Shown here piece after piece: positions 29,491 to 37,500 of a stretch of DNA of 45,899 nt. The stretch is taken from IMG/VR virus record IMGVR_UViG_3300030202_001155, positions 1 through 45,899 of that record, one strand, 5' to 3'. The number at the start of each line of letters is the position of its first letter. Positions within the stretch are counted from its first letter, which is position 1. The position numbers and the translations under genes were made by a program. This DNA comes from a virus. Below the pieces are notes generated by a model, which saw nothing but the letters and a program-made list of their open reading frames with translations, did not search any database and was not told where the DNA came from.

Positions 29491-30084
29491 ATGTCATCGA
29501 CAAGTGCACCGTTTGGCTTCCGTCCTTCCTATCACAACAGTGGTAGAATTACGGCGAAAGCCTACGTAATAGCCACGGGATATGCACAAAACATATTCCA
29601 AGGCGATCCAGTCAAATTGACTGATGACGGAGTAATTCAGCTTGCTACCTCAGATGGTACCAGATCAGGTACTACTGACGGTATTAGTATGCTGGGTATT
29701 TTTGCTGGTGTTCAGTACAACGATTCTACTGGAAAACCATCATTATCTCCGTTTTGGCCAGCAAGTACCGCAGGTACAGATATAGTTGCATGGGTATACG
29801 ACGACCCAGAAACTATTTACGATGTTCAATACGATAACCCATCTTCAGGCACAACAATACAAACTGCCGTAGGTGAGCAATGTGATTGGACTGTGGCTTC
29901 ACCAGGTGGTTCTACGCAAGTAGGACTTTCAGAAACTAAGTTAACTGCGATCCAAGCAACCTCTGGACAATTCCAGATTACAGGTATTGCTGGGGGACCA
30001 GATAACGGAATAACTGATGCTTATGTTACAGTGACCGTTCGTATAAACGAATCACAGTATAAAGCTCCAGTTAATTCTGTATAA
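29491..30084 (+). CDS. Probable capsid decoration / head protein
   Basis: The 197-residue protein sits directly before the major capsid gene with a strong SD (AAGGAG). The N-terminus (SSTSAPFGFRPSYHNSGRIT) matches a head-protein start seen in marine phages. The rest is beta-rich with Gly, Thr and Asp and no catalytic site (GDPVKLTDDGVIQLATSDG). Decoration proteins of this size bind the outside of HK97-type heads. The assignment is by position and composition. Confidence 0.65.
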   Translation: MSSTSAPFGFRPSYHNSGRITAKAYVIATGYAQNIFQGDPVKLTDDGVIQLATSDGTRSGTTDGISMLGIFAGVQYNDSTGKPSLSPFWPASTAGTDIVAWVYDDPETIYDVQYDNPSSGTTIQTAVGEQCDWTVASPGGSTQVGLSETKLTAIQATSGQFQITGIAGGPDNGITDAYVTVTVRINESQYKAPVNSV

Positions 30085-30102
30085 TTAAAGGAGGACTAAA
30101 CT

Positions 30103-31017
30103 ATGGCTACTCCAATGCGTAGTACAGACTTCCGATCCGTCGTTGAGCCTATTCTCAACGAGGTATTTGATGGAGTCTATGAACAAAGAGCCGACGAATG
30201 GAAAGCAGTTTTCCGTGAGCAACAAGGTATACCGAGAAATTATCATGAAGAACCAGTTCTTTATGGTTTCGGTGCAGCACCTGAATTGCCTGACGGTATG
30301 GCTGTTACTTACCAATCTGGTGGTATCTTATTTGTGCAGCGGTATCTCTACAATGTTTATGGTTTAGCGTTCGCGCTAACTAAAGTATTAGTAGAAGATG
30401 GGGATCACATTAGAATAGGTCAAACTTATGCTAAACACTTAGCACAATCTTTGATTGAAACTAAAGAAACCTTAACTGCTAACATTATGAACAGAGCATT
30501 CAATGCTTCCTATACAGGTGGCGATGGAGTTGCTTTAAGTGCTAACAATCATCCGATTGTAAATGGTACTTTCAGTAATATTCTAACTAATGCTGCTGCA
30601 TTGTCTCAAACTTCCCTTGAGCAGATGCTTATTCAAATTCGAAATGCTGTTGACAACAACGGTAAGAGAATTAGATTAACACCTACTCAAATTATTACAG
30701 GACCAAGTAATGTGTTCCAAGCAGAAACACTACTTAAATCTGTATTGAAAACTGGGACTGCTGATAACGACATTAACCCTGTTAAATCTATGGGGTTACT
30801 GAGTGATGGGCAAGCAAACCTTTCAAGAATTACTTCAACCACAGCATGGTGGATTCAAACGGATGCACCAGAAGGATTAAAACTTCTAATGCGTCGTGGT
30901 TTAGAAAAATCTATGGAAGGGGACTTTGCAACTGACTCAATGCGTTACAAAGCAACCGAAAGATATACTGTAGGATGGACAGACCCAAGAGCTGTCTTCG
31001 GAACTCCTGGAGTATAA
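30103..31017 (+). CDS. Major capsid protein
   Basis: The 304-residue protein is preceded by AAAGGAGG and has the composition and layout of a compact HK97-fold capsid protein. An N-terminal helix region contains FRSVVEPILNEVFDGVYEQR. The middle has KHLAQSLIETKETLTANIMN, typical of the spine helix, and AFNASYTGGDGVALSANNHP, the loop before the P-domain. The C-terminus ends YTVGWTDPRAVFGTPGV. No N-terminal protease domain is present, so a separate scaffold is expected, and a candidate lies at 27816. A strong hairpin follows the stop. Confidence 0.85.
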   Translation: MATPMRSTDFRSVVEPILNEVFDGVYEQRADEWKAVFREQQGIPRNYHEEPVLYGFGAAPELPDGMAVTYQSGGILFVQRYLYNVYGLAFALTKVLVEDGDHIRIGQTYAKHLAQSLIETKETLTANIMNRAFNASYTGGDGVALSANNHPIVNGTFSNILTNAAALSQTSLEQMLIQIRNAVDNNGKRIRLTPTQIITGPSNVFQAETLLKSVLKTGTADNDINPVKSMGLLSDGQANLSRITSTTAWWIQTDAPEGLKLLMRRGLEKSMEGDFATDSMRYKATERYTVGWTDPRAVFGTPGV

Positions 31018-31025
31018 CACTTAAA

Positions 31026-31058
31026 AGATTCCTCTCATCTTAAGGGTGGGAGGAATCT
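31026..31058 (+). terminator. Long hairpin after the capsid gene
   Basis: A 14-bp stem (31026-31039 with 31045-31058, including two G-U pairs) with the 5-base loop TTAAG lies nine bases after the capsid stop. The following sequence is AAATTAGGGATTTT, so the T-run is delayed. It may be a weak terminator or a 3' stabiliser of the abundant capsid mRNA. Confidence 0.55.
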
Positions 31059-31075
31059 AAATTAGGGATTTTAAA

Positions 31076-31126
31076 ATATATATCTGACAGTGACCCTAGA
31101 CTGACGACATGCAGACAGATATATAT
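31076..31126 (+). other. Structured intergenic element, possible small RNA or processing site
   Basis: A perfect 11-bp outer stem (31076-31086 with 31116-31126) encloses 29 bases with an inner CAGT/ACTG pairing (31088-31091 with 31100-31103). It is neither a typical terminator nor part of a protein-coding frame, and sits between the capsid hairpin and the next gene's SD (31145). It could be an RNase III/E processing site or the 3' end of a small RNA. Confidence 0.4.
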
Positions 31127-31157
31127 GTTTATTAACTCGCATGTGAGGAGAAATAAA

Positions 31158-31613
31158 ATGGGAACAACAACTTTTTCAGGACCAGTTAAGGCTGGTACAA
31201 TTGACTCAACAACAGGTACTACTGTTGGTACTGATGTATCTAATGTAGGATTTGTCGTAATGGGGCAATCTGCTAAACCTAATATAACTGGTGCAAGTCA
31301 ACTTAATCAAAGAATGGCGGTCGTACCTGCTAATTCACAAATCGTAGATGTTATTTTAAATGTAACAACTGCAGGTGATGATAGTGGTGCAGCTACTATT
31401 GATGTAGGAACTGCAGCAGATCCAGATGCTTTTTTAAATGGCGTAAATACTAAAGCCGTAGGAACAACACACGGAACTTTAGATACAGAAGCTACTGATG
31501 TAGGTGCAACAGATTTAGAAGTTCTTGCTGATTTTACAGGTGCTACTGGTGACGGAACAACAGGAGTTGCCACAGTTACAGTAACTTATTTACAGAATAA
31601 TAACTTATCTTAG
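31158..31613 (+). CDS. Beta-rich virion-region protein
   Basis: ATG 31158 follows GAGGAG; a longer frame from 31125 begins inside the structured element without an SD. The 151-residue protein is rich in Thr, Gly, Ala and Val (VKAGTIDSTTGTTVGTD, ILNVTTAGDDSGAATIDVG) with few charged residues, as in virion decoration or fibre-associated proteins of marine phages. It probably forms a beta sandwich. Function unknown. Confidence 0.7.
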   Translation: MGTTTFSGPVKAGTIDSTTGTTVGTDVSNVGFVVMGQSAKPNITGASQLNQRMAVVPANSQIVDVILNVTTAGDDSGAATIDVGTAADPDAFLNGVNTKAVGTTHGTLDTEATDVGATDLEVLADFTGATGDGTTGVATVTVTYLQNNNLS

Positions 31614-31622
31614 GAGTTATAA

Positions 31623-31748
31623 ATGGCAAAAACTAAAGCTAAAACCAAAACTAAAACTGATGCAGAAGCACCTAAAACTAAAGTTAAAAAAGTTATAGAT
31701 AAATATGCCAGAGCAGGTTTGGTGAGAGCTGTTAAAAAGGAGAAATAG
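31623..31748 (+). CDS. 41-residue lysine-rich protein
   Basis: ATG 31623 follows TAGGAGTTATAA and opens 41 codons to TAG 31746-31748. The product begins MAKTKAKTKTKTDAEA and is about a third lysine, with a short helix (DKYARAGLVRAVKK). Small lysine-rich phage proteins in the virion region may be packaged and bind DNA, but nothing proves it here. Spacing to the neighbours is 9 and 2 bases, fitting a real gene. Confidence 0.6.
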   Translation: MAKTKAKTKTKTDAEAPKTKVKKVIDKYARAGLVRAVKKEK

Positions 31749-31750
31749 TT

Positions 31751-32182
31751 ATGGCAGACGCAGTGACTACTCAAGTTCTTATGGATGGAGAAAGACTATT
31801 CATAGGTAAATATACTAATCTCTCTGACGGCACTGGTGAAAGTAAGGTTACAAAAATTGATGTATCAGGATTAGCAAGGAGTGATGACAACTTTCCTTGT
31901 AATGGTATTAAAATTAATAAAATTTGGTGTCAAACTTCAGGAATGGCTGTAGATCTTTATTGGATAGGAGACCCTACTCCAGCAAATGATGCTTTAATAG
32001 TTACTTTAGCTGAAGATCAACTTTATGATGTACCTTACGACACTTTTGGTGGTATACCTTCTAATGCTACAGGAACAGCAAATGCTGCTGGAGATGTAGC
32101 TGTTAGCACTAGAGGAGCAGCATCAGGAGACGGTTACACTTTAATAATTGAAGGTATAAAAACTTACGGAGCAATAGCATAA
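31751..32182 (+). CDS. Virion-region hypothetical protein
   Basis: The 143-residue beta-rich protein begins MADAVTTQVLMDGERLFIG and contains KINKIWCQTSGMAVDLYWIG and a terminal SGDGYTLIIEGIKTYGA. Its form (strands of alternating residues, no catalytic cluster) is common in small tail or head proteins of marine phages, often annotated as structural. The stop overlaps the next start by one base (TAATG). Confidence 0.7.
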   Translation: MADAVTTQVLMDGERLFIGKYTNLSDGTGESKVTKIDVSGLARSDDNFPCNGIKINKIWCQTSGMAVDLYWIGDPTPANDALIVTLAEDQLYDVPYDTFGGIPSNATGTANAAGDVAVSTRGAASGDGYTLIIEGIKTYGAIA

Positions 32183-33006
32183 TGACAATAAAATATGTAA
32201 AAGATTTTGAATTTCCTAGCGACGCAGGATATACAAAATCAGCAACTTCTCCTCGTAAAATGAACAGAGGTGGAAGAACCCGAGCTCTTAAAAATATAAG
32301 AGACGAAGAAGCACGAGTAATTGGTGTACAAGATGACGCAGCAGATGAGTTAAGAAGAGTAAGAGCTAGAAGACCTAAAGATGCTCAAGAAAGAACAGAT
32401 AAAAGGCAGCAGTTAGCGAGAGTAGGTTCTCGTAGAAGAAATGCTACCGATGAACTCGGAAGACTTCGTGATGAAGCTGAATATGAAATCAAAAGAGGTG
32501 CTATGGGTGCGAAAAAAGGTGGTGGAAAAGATGACTGGATTAAAGGAGCAGTTAAAAAGCCAGGAGCACTTAGAGAATATATGGATGTTAAAGAAGGAGA
32601 AAACATCCCTAAAGGTAAAATTAAAAGAGTTGCGGATGGTAAATCAGCTACTCCTGGAGGACCTAAACCTTCAGCTAAAACACAAAAAAGAGCACGACTT
32701 GCAGAAACTTTTGCAGGTATGAAAAAATCTAAAGGAGGATCAGCTACTATGAAAAAAGCTAAAGGCATGAAAAAAGGTGGATCTCAAGGTTATGATGATA
32801 AACTTGATGAATCATTAGGAATGACAGACGGCAAAGAGTCTGGTAAAAAACAATCTTATAAAGATAGAAGAGATGAAAGCAAAGGTGAAGAAGCAGCATT
32901 AGGTCGTAGAGCATATGCGTCTGTAGATACTATGGACAAAGGCAATAGAGATGATGCTTTAGCTGGTTTCAAAAAGATGGGAACCATGAAAAATTCTTGG
33001 GGTTAA
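32182..33006 (+). CDS. Highly basic phage protein with DESLG motif
   Basis: The 274-residue protein is rich in Lys, Arg and Gly. It has a coiled-coil-like region (DEEARVIGVQDDAADELRRV), a lysine/glycine stretch (MKKAKGMKKGGS) and a C-terminal motif YDDKLDESLGMTDG followed by KQSYKDRRDES. I know the last motif from many marine phage small proteins of unknown role. Basic composition and position among virion genes suggest a DNA-associated packaged protein. It shares the lysine/glycine repeat style with the 56-residue protein at 26868. Confidence 0.7.
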   Translation: MTIKYVKDFEFPSDAGYTKSATSPRKMNRGGRTRALKNIRDEEARVIGVQDDAADELRRVRARRPKDAQERTDKRQQLARVGSRRRNATDELGRLRDEAEYEIKRGAMGAKKGGGKDDWIKGAVKKPGALREYMDVKEGENIPKGKIKRVADGKSATPGGPKPSAKTQKRARLAETFAGMKKSKGGSATMKKAKGMKKGGSQGYDDKLDESLGMTDGKESGKKQSYKDRRDESKGEEAALGRRAYASVDTMDKGNRDDALAGFKKMGTMKNSWG

Positions 33007-33025
33007 GATAACTAATTAATTTTAA

Positions 33026-33057
33026 GGGGTCTGCTGTATCAGTCTGACCATTAGCAG
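33026..33057 (+). promoter_or_regulatory. Possible hairpin or small pseudoknot before the connector gene
   Basis: CTGCT (33031-33035) can pair with AGCAG (33053-33057). GGTC (33028-33031) can pair with GACC (33046-33049), allowing an H-type pseudoknot with 4-bp stems. An SD-like AAGGGG (33024-33029) lies at its 5' edge, while the ATG at 33078 has no SD of its own. Short stems make this weak evidence. Confidence 0.25.
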
Positions 33058-33077
33058 TATAAAATGGATAAAATGAT

Positions 33078-34088
33078 ATGGCGTATTCTAATAATATAAG
33101 TATTAAAACTTTTAATGCTTTAAAAGTTGTGGATCATGCTTTTCGTAGATGTAAGTTACCTGCTCAAGCAATAACTGCTGAAATGCAAGATTATGCTTTA
33201 GACACTTTAGCTTTCTTTTTAGATGAATTAGCTAATATTAAAACTCCTAGTTGGTGCGTGCAGAAACAAATACTTCCTCTTTATGAAAATAATCAAATTG
33301 TAACTCTACCTGTTGGGACAGTAGATGTATTAAATCTTAATCTTAATATTTTACAAGAATTAAGTGGTGCAGTAACTTCTACTGCAACATTATATCAAGT
33401 TAATTTTACTTCTGCTACCGTAGTAAATGAGGTAGGAATAAAATGGTCTAACACAGCCATCCCTGTTACTATTCAAACTAGTTCTGATAATGTAACTTGG
33501 ACTACAGTAGCTACTTTTGATGGTAAAAATATAGCTACTAATAGTACAGCAGTAGCAGGTGATATAACTTGGATTGAAATAACAGGAGCTCTAGCTAAAC
33601 AATATTTTAAAATTATTCCTACTGATGGTGTTTCTACAATATCTTATACTTCTATAACTTTAGGTAATATGCCTCAAGCTATACCGATGGGTATATTAAG
33701 TAGAGATAATTATGTTAACCAAAGTAATTTAGTTTTTACTGGAAGACCTACTAGTTTTTATTATCAAAGAAATCTTCCTCAACCTGTCGTTAATTTGTGG
33801 CCAGCACCTAATTCTGCTTCAGAAAAATATCAGTTAGTTTTATGGAGACATAGACAAATAATGGATACAGATAATTTACAACAAGAAATAGAAATACCTA
33901 ATAGATGGTTAGAAGCTATTATAAATGGTTTAGCTGCTAGAGTATGCGCAGAAACTCCTACTGCTCCCGGAGAATTAATTCCTCAATTAGAATTAAAAGC
34001 TAATCAAAGTATTCAAAGAGCATGGGATGGTGACAATGACGGATCACCTATAGAAATTAATCCAGGAATAGGAGTTTATACAAGATGA
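33078..34088 (+). CDS. Head-tail connector protein (P22 gp4-like) with inserted beta domain
   Basis: The 336-residue protein has an N-terminal helical part (ALKVVDHAFRRCKLPAQAI, MQDYALDTLAFFLDEL) and a C-terminal part SRDNYVNQSNLVFTGRPTSF then PVVNLWPAPN and a helix ending near AARVCAETP, matching phage connector/adaptor proteins that bind below the portal. Between about 95 and 205 an extra beta-rich segment (VGIKWSNTAIPVTIQTSSDN, then WTTVATF) resembles a discoidin-like jelly roll. The start has no clear SD, which may reflect coupling or the hairpin upstream. Confidence 0.7.
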   Translation: MAYSNNISIKTFNALKVVDHAFRRCKLPAQAITAEMQDYALDTLAFFLDELANIKTPSWCVQKQILPLYENNQIVTLPVGTVDVLNLNLNILQELSGAVTSTATLYQVNFTSATVVNEVGIKWSNTAIPVTIQTSSDNVTWTTVATFDGKNIATNSTAVAGDITWIEITGALAKQYFKIIPTDGVSTISYTSITLGNMPQAIPMGILSRDNYVNQSNLVFTGRPTSFYYQRNLPQPVVNLWPAPNSASEKYQLVLWRHRQIMDTDNLQQEIEIPNRWLEAIINGLAARVCAETPTAPGELIPQLELKANQSIQRAWDGDNDGSPIEINPGIGVYTR

Positions 34089-34390
34089 CAATTTATTTAA
34101 ATCCTGAAGGTCAACCAACATTTGGAATAGGAATATGTGGAAGATGCTCTAAAAAATTCTTTTTAGCAGATCTTGAACCTGATCCTAATTTTCCAGGATT
34201 AATGGTATGTAAAAAAGATAGAGACGAATTAGATCCTTACTTATTACCTCCGCGAAGACCTGATCAAATTGTTTTACCATTTAATCGACCTGATACTGAT
34301 ATTGATACTCATCCTGCTGGCGTTATACAAGAAGATGGCGAGGGTTTCATTATTCAAGAAGATGGTGATAAATATCTGGAGATGGAATAA
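34085..34390 (+). CDS. Small protein with zinc-ribbon-like N-terminus
   Basis: The 101-residue protein has CGRCSKKF (18-25) and VCKKDRDELDPYLLPPRR (41-58), a possible three-Cys metal site. It continues with a proline-rich linker LPFNRPD and ends in an acidic strand repeat (IQEDGEGFIIQEDGDKYLEME; the IQEDG unit appears twice). This small protein recurs between connector and fibre genes in marine podoviruses. Overlaps on both sides (ATGA and TAATG) support co-translation. Function unknown. Confidence 0.7.
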   Translation: MTIYLNPEGQPTFGIGICGRCSKKFFLADLEPDPNFPGLMVCKKDRDELDPYLLPPRRPDQIVLPFNRPDTDIDTHPAGVIQEDGEGFIIQEDGDKYLEME

Positions 34391-35961
34391 TGTCTGATGT
34401 ACCAAGTAATTTAATACCTAGTAGAGTTACGCAGTTACCTACTGCACCTGTAGCATCTGCAGATGGTTTACTTTTATTTACTTACGAAGGAGTAAGTTAT
34501 CAAATTAGAGCAGGAGATCTACTACAAGTTTCAGGAGTACCTGTTACTAGACAAGTTATAGCAGGAACAGGAATGACTGGAGGAGGACCTCTAAGTACTG
34601 ATGTTACCTTAAGTATAGCTAATGGAGGAGTAGGAACGACTCAACTTGCAAGTTCAGGAGCTACACCAGGAACATATGGTAATGCTACAACAATACCTGT
34701 TGTTACTGTAGATTCAACAGGGAGAGTAACAGCAGTAACAGAAATATCTGCTAGTTACAGTGGTACTGTTCCTAATACAAGACAAGTAATAGCAGGATCA
34801 GGTTTAGAAGGAGGAGGAAGTTTAAGTTCTGATGTAACTTTAACTGCTGATTTTGAAGATACTGCACCTTTAACAACTACCTCCGGAGGTTCGGCAGGAA
34901 CAGCTACTGAACTTTCTAGAGGAGATCATAGACATCCTCCTGTAGATCTTAGTAATGCTGATCAAATAGATGGTATATTACCTATTGACCAAGGAGGTAC
35001 AGGTAAAAGTAATACCTCAACTCCTGGCGGTATAGCTTATGGTGGAGGTTCCGATATAGGTTTAGGTCCAGCAGGTTTAGCAGGTCAAGTTCTTATATCA
35101 GGAGGTGCTGGTGCTCCGACTTGGGGATCAGCTTTAATCCAATCAGATCAGGCTGCTAATTTAATATATGGTGGTCCTGCTTCTGGTGCTGCTGCACCAA
35201 CAGCATTTAGAAATTTAGTCAATGCTGATTTACCTGCTTCCGGAGCATCTGCAGGATCTTATGGTTCATCATCAGCTATACCTGTTATAACTATTAATGC
35301 TAAAGGCGTTGTAACAGCTATTTCTACTACTTCTTTTCAAACTGGTTTAGATTATCAAGGAACTTGGAATGCTTCTACTAATACACCTACATTAACTTCT
35401 TCAACTGGTACATCTGGGTATTATTATATTGTAAATGTAGCAGGTACTACTAATTTAGATGGGATTACTGATTGGGAAGTAGGCGACTGGGCAGTTTTCA
35501 GTAGCACAGGCGTTTGGCAGAAAATTGATCAAAGTAATACGGTAACTTCAGTTAATGGTCAAGTAGGAGCAGTAGTTTTAACTACTATTGCTAATTTAGC
35601 AGGAGGAGATGCTAATAAAATACCTTACCAAACTGCAGCAGACACTACAGCATTTACACCAGCTCCAAGTTCTGCTAACAGTTATTTAAAATGGGATGGC
35701 TCAGCATTTGTTTGGGTGACAGCAGCTTCGGCAAGTGTGACAGCAATTAGTGGTGGTACCACAGGTTTAACACCTAGCACTTTAACTGCAGGTGATGTAA
35801 CTTTAGCAGGCACATTAGCAGTAGCAAACGGAGGAACAGGATTAACGACTCCTGGCACTTCTGGTAATGTATTAACAAGTAATGGTTCAGCATGGGTGTC
35901 TCAAGCGAGTCCTGCTGTCACAACTGATGAAGTTGTTGCTTTAGCAATAGCTTTAGGATAA
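34390..35961 (+). CDS. Tail fibre protein with internal repeats
   Basis: The 523-residue Gly/Ser/Thr-rich protein starts with a probable attachment domain (FTYEGVSYQIRAGDLLQVSG, 29-48). It has two copies of a fibre unit, TRQVIAGTGMTGGG then LSTDVTL, and TRQVIAGSGLEGGG then LSSDVTL, followed by SRGDHRHPPVDLSNADQIDG, a typical fibre motif. Further on are IDQGGTGKSN, FQTGLDYQGTWNASTN and ANGGTGLTT near the end. It probably trimerises as a collagen-like or beta-helix shaft. It overlaps the preceding gene by one base. Confidence 0.8.
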   Translation: MSDVPSNLIPSRVTQLPTAPVASADGLLLFTYEGVSYQIRAGDLLQVSGVPVTRQVIAGTGMTGGGPLSTDVTLSIANGGVGTTQLASSGATPGTYGNATTIPVVTVDSTGRVTAVTEISASYSGTVPNTRQVIAGSGLEGGGSLSSDVTLTADFEDTAPLTTTSGGSAGTATELSRGDHRHPPVDLSNADQIDGILPIDQGGTGKSNTSTPGGIAYGGGSDIGLGPAGLAGQVLISGGAGAPTWGSALIQSDQAANLIYGGPASGAAAPTAFRNLVNADLPASGASAGSYGSSSAIPVITINAKGVVTAISTTSFQTGLDYQGTWNASTNTPTLTSSTGTSGYYYIVNVAGTTNLDGITDWEVGDWAVFSSTGVWQKIDQSNTVTSVNGQVGAVVLTTIANLAGGDANKIPYQTAADTTAFTPAPSSANSYLKWDGSAFVWVTAASASVTAISGGTTGLTPSTLTAGDVTLAGTLAVANGGTGLTTPGTSGNVLTSNGSAWVSQASPAVTTDEVVALAIALG

Positions 35962-35970
35962 GGAGATAAA

Positions 35971-36303
35971 ATGGCAAATGCTTTTTTAAATAAAATGTCA
36001 AGAGACATAGGAACAGCTCTGACTGCCGTAGGCGGTTATACAGTAGGTGCTTCTACAGAAACTACAGTTATAGGTTTAACAGTAGCTAACACCACTGCAT
36101 CTACTGTAAATATAGATGTAACATTAAATGATGGAGCAAATGACACATATGTTGTTAAAGACGCACCTATTCCAACAGGAGGAGCATTAGTTCCTATTGG
36201 AGGAAATCAAAAAATTGTTTTAAACACAGGGGATTCAATAAAAGTTAATTCAGATACCGCAAGTTCAGTAGATGCGATCCTCTCAATATTGGAGATAACA
36301 TAA
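35971..36303 (+). CDS. Virion-region beta-rich protein
   Basis: The 110-residue protein begins MANAFLNKMSRDIGTALTAV and continues as alternating strands (TETTVIGLTVANTTASTVNI, GGNQKIVLNTGDSIKVNS, SVDAILSILEI). It matches a family of small marine phage virion proteins found beside tail fibres. No catalytic site. Coupled to the next fibre gene by a TAATG overlap. Confidence 0.75.
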   Translation: MANAFLNKMSRDIGTALTAVGGYTVGASTETTVIGLTVANTTASTVNIDVTLNDGANDTYVVKDAPIPTGGALVPIGGNQKIVLNTGDSIKVNSDTASSVDAILSILEIT

Positions 36304-36584
36304 TGGCAAATCCGTATATAGGTAATGCACCTACAGCAAGACCACTAACTTCAGCAGATATAGAAGATGGTTCAATTACGACACCAAAACTAGCAACTGA
36401 TGCTGTAACAACTGTTAAAATAAATAACGGAGCAGTTACTACCGCTAAATTAGATTCAACAATCGCTCCTGCTATAGTTGGTGGTACAGTAGATAATGCA
36501 CCCATTGGAGCAACAACAGCTAATACAGGTACATTTACTACTGTAACAGCTACAACAGGAATATCAGGAGGAACATTTTCATGA
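36303..36584 (+). CDS. Short tail fibre segment protein
   Basis: The 93-residue protein has ADIEDGSITTPKLATDAVT and NNGAVTTAKLDSTIAPAIVG, the heptad-like ITTPKL/VTTAKL units of phage fibres, then NTGTFTTVTATTGISGGTFS at the end. It is probably a short fibre or the remnant N-terminal part of a longer one; the GGTFS end recalls the GGTFT end of the protein at 42202. Confidence 0.7.
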   Translation: MANPYIGNAPTARPLTSADIEDGSITTPKLATDAVTTVKINNGAVTTAKLDSTIAPAIVGGTVDNAPIGATTANTGTFTTVTATTGISGGTFS

Positions 36585-36617
36585 TTACTTATTACTTTTT
36601 TATAAACGGAGAACAAC

Positions 36618-37490
36618 ATGGCTGAAACAGGGTATACCCCAATACAACTTTATAGAAGTTCTACCGCAGCAGCTACGCCAAGCGCATCCGACTTAGCTGA
36701 TGGGGAACTCGCTATTAATACTAATGATGGTAAATTATTTTTTAAAAATTCAAGTGGTGCAGTAACTGAAATTGCTTCTACTGGAGGTAACACAGGAACA
36801 GTAAGTTCAGTAGATATATCTACAGGAAGCACGGGATTAACTGCTACTGGAGGTCCTATCACTACCAGTGGGACTATCACAATAGCAGGAACTTTAGCTA
36901 TAGCAAATGGTGGAACAGGTTCTACAAGCACTACTTATTGTAATCTTACAAGTAATGTTACAGGAACTTTACCTGCTGCTAATGGCGGTACAGGTTTAAC
37001 TTCTTTTACTGCAGGAACTGATTATGTAGCACCAGGAACAGCTACAACTTTTACAGCTAAACAAACTTTATCTGGTTCTACTAGTTCTCTTTCTGCTGTA
37101 GTTAAAAACATGGCTGAAGTGACAACAGTATCAGCAACTGCTGCTACAGGAACAATTGATTTTGATACTTCTACTCAATCAGTACTTTATTACACTAGTG
37201 ATGCTGCTGCTAACTTTACAGTCAATTTTAGATGCTCTAGCGGAACCTCTTTAGATACTGCTATGGCTACAGGTGAAACTTTAACTTGCGCATTTATGGT
37301 TACTAATGGGGGAACAGCTTATTACAATAATGCTATTACAGTAGATGGAGTATCTGTAACTCCTAAATATCAATTTGGTACAGCTTGGAGTTCAGGTAAT
37401 GTTAATTCTGTTGATATTTATTCTTACACTATAGTTAAAACTGGCTCAGCAGCATTTACTATATTTACAAGTCAATCTAAATTCGCATAA
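36618..37490 (+). CDS. Tail fibre protein
   Basis: The 290-residue protein begins TGYTPIQLYRSSTAAATPSA and SDLADGELAINTNDGKLFFK, a common start for marine phage fibres, where the second part carries the GELA-N-DGKLF form. IANGGTGSTST and ANGGTGLTS repeats follow. The C-terminal 150 residues form a beta domain (FTVNFRCSSGTSLD, VTNGGTAYYNNAITVDG) related to carbohydrate-binding-like fibre ends. SD GGAG is present. It likely forms part of the receptor-binding assembly with its neighbours. Confidence 0.78.
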   Translation: MAETGYTPIQLYRSSTAAATPSASDLADGELAINTNDGKLFFKNSSGAVTEIASTGGNTGTVSSVDISTGSTGLTATGGPITTSGTITIAGTLAIANGGTGSTSTTYCNLTSNVTGTLPAANGGTGLTSFTAGTDYVAPGTATTFTAKQTLSGSTSSLSAVVKNMAEVTTVSATAATGTIDFDTSTQSVLYYTSDAAANFTVNFRCSSGTSLDTAMATGETLTCAFMVTNGGTAYYNNAITVDGVSVTPKYQFGTAWSSGNVNSVDIYSYTIVKTGSAAFTIFTSQSKFA

Positions 37491-37500
37491 GGAGGAAAAC

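Noticed and set aside
31125-31157. Upstream start for the protein at 31158
   Set aside because: The ATG at 31125 lies in the structured RNA element without an SD; the downstream ATG has GAGGAG at good spacing.
33064-33099. 11-residue leader peptide before the connector
   Set aside because: Too short to support alone; mentioned only as a possible coupling frame.
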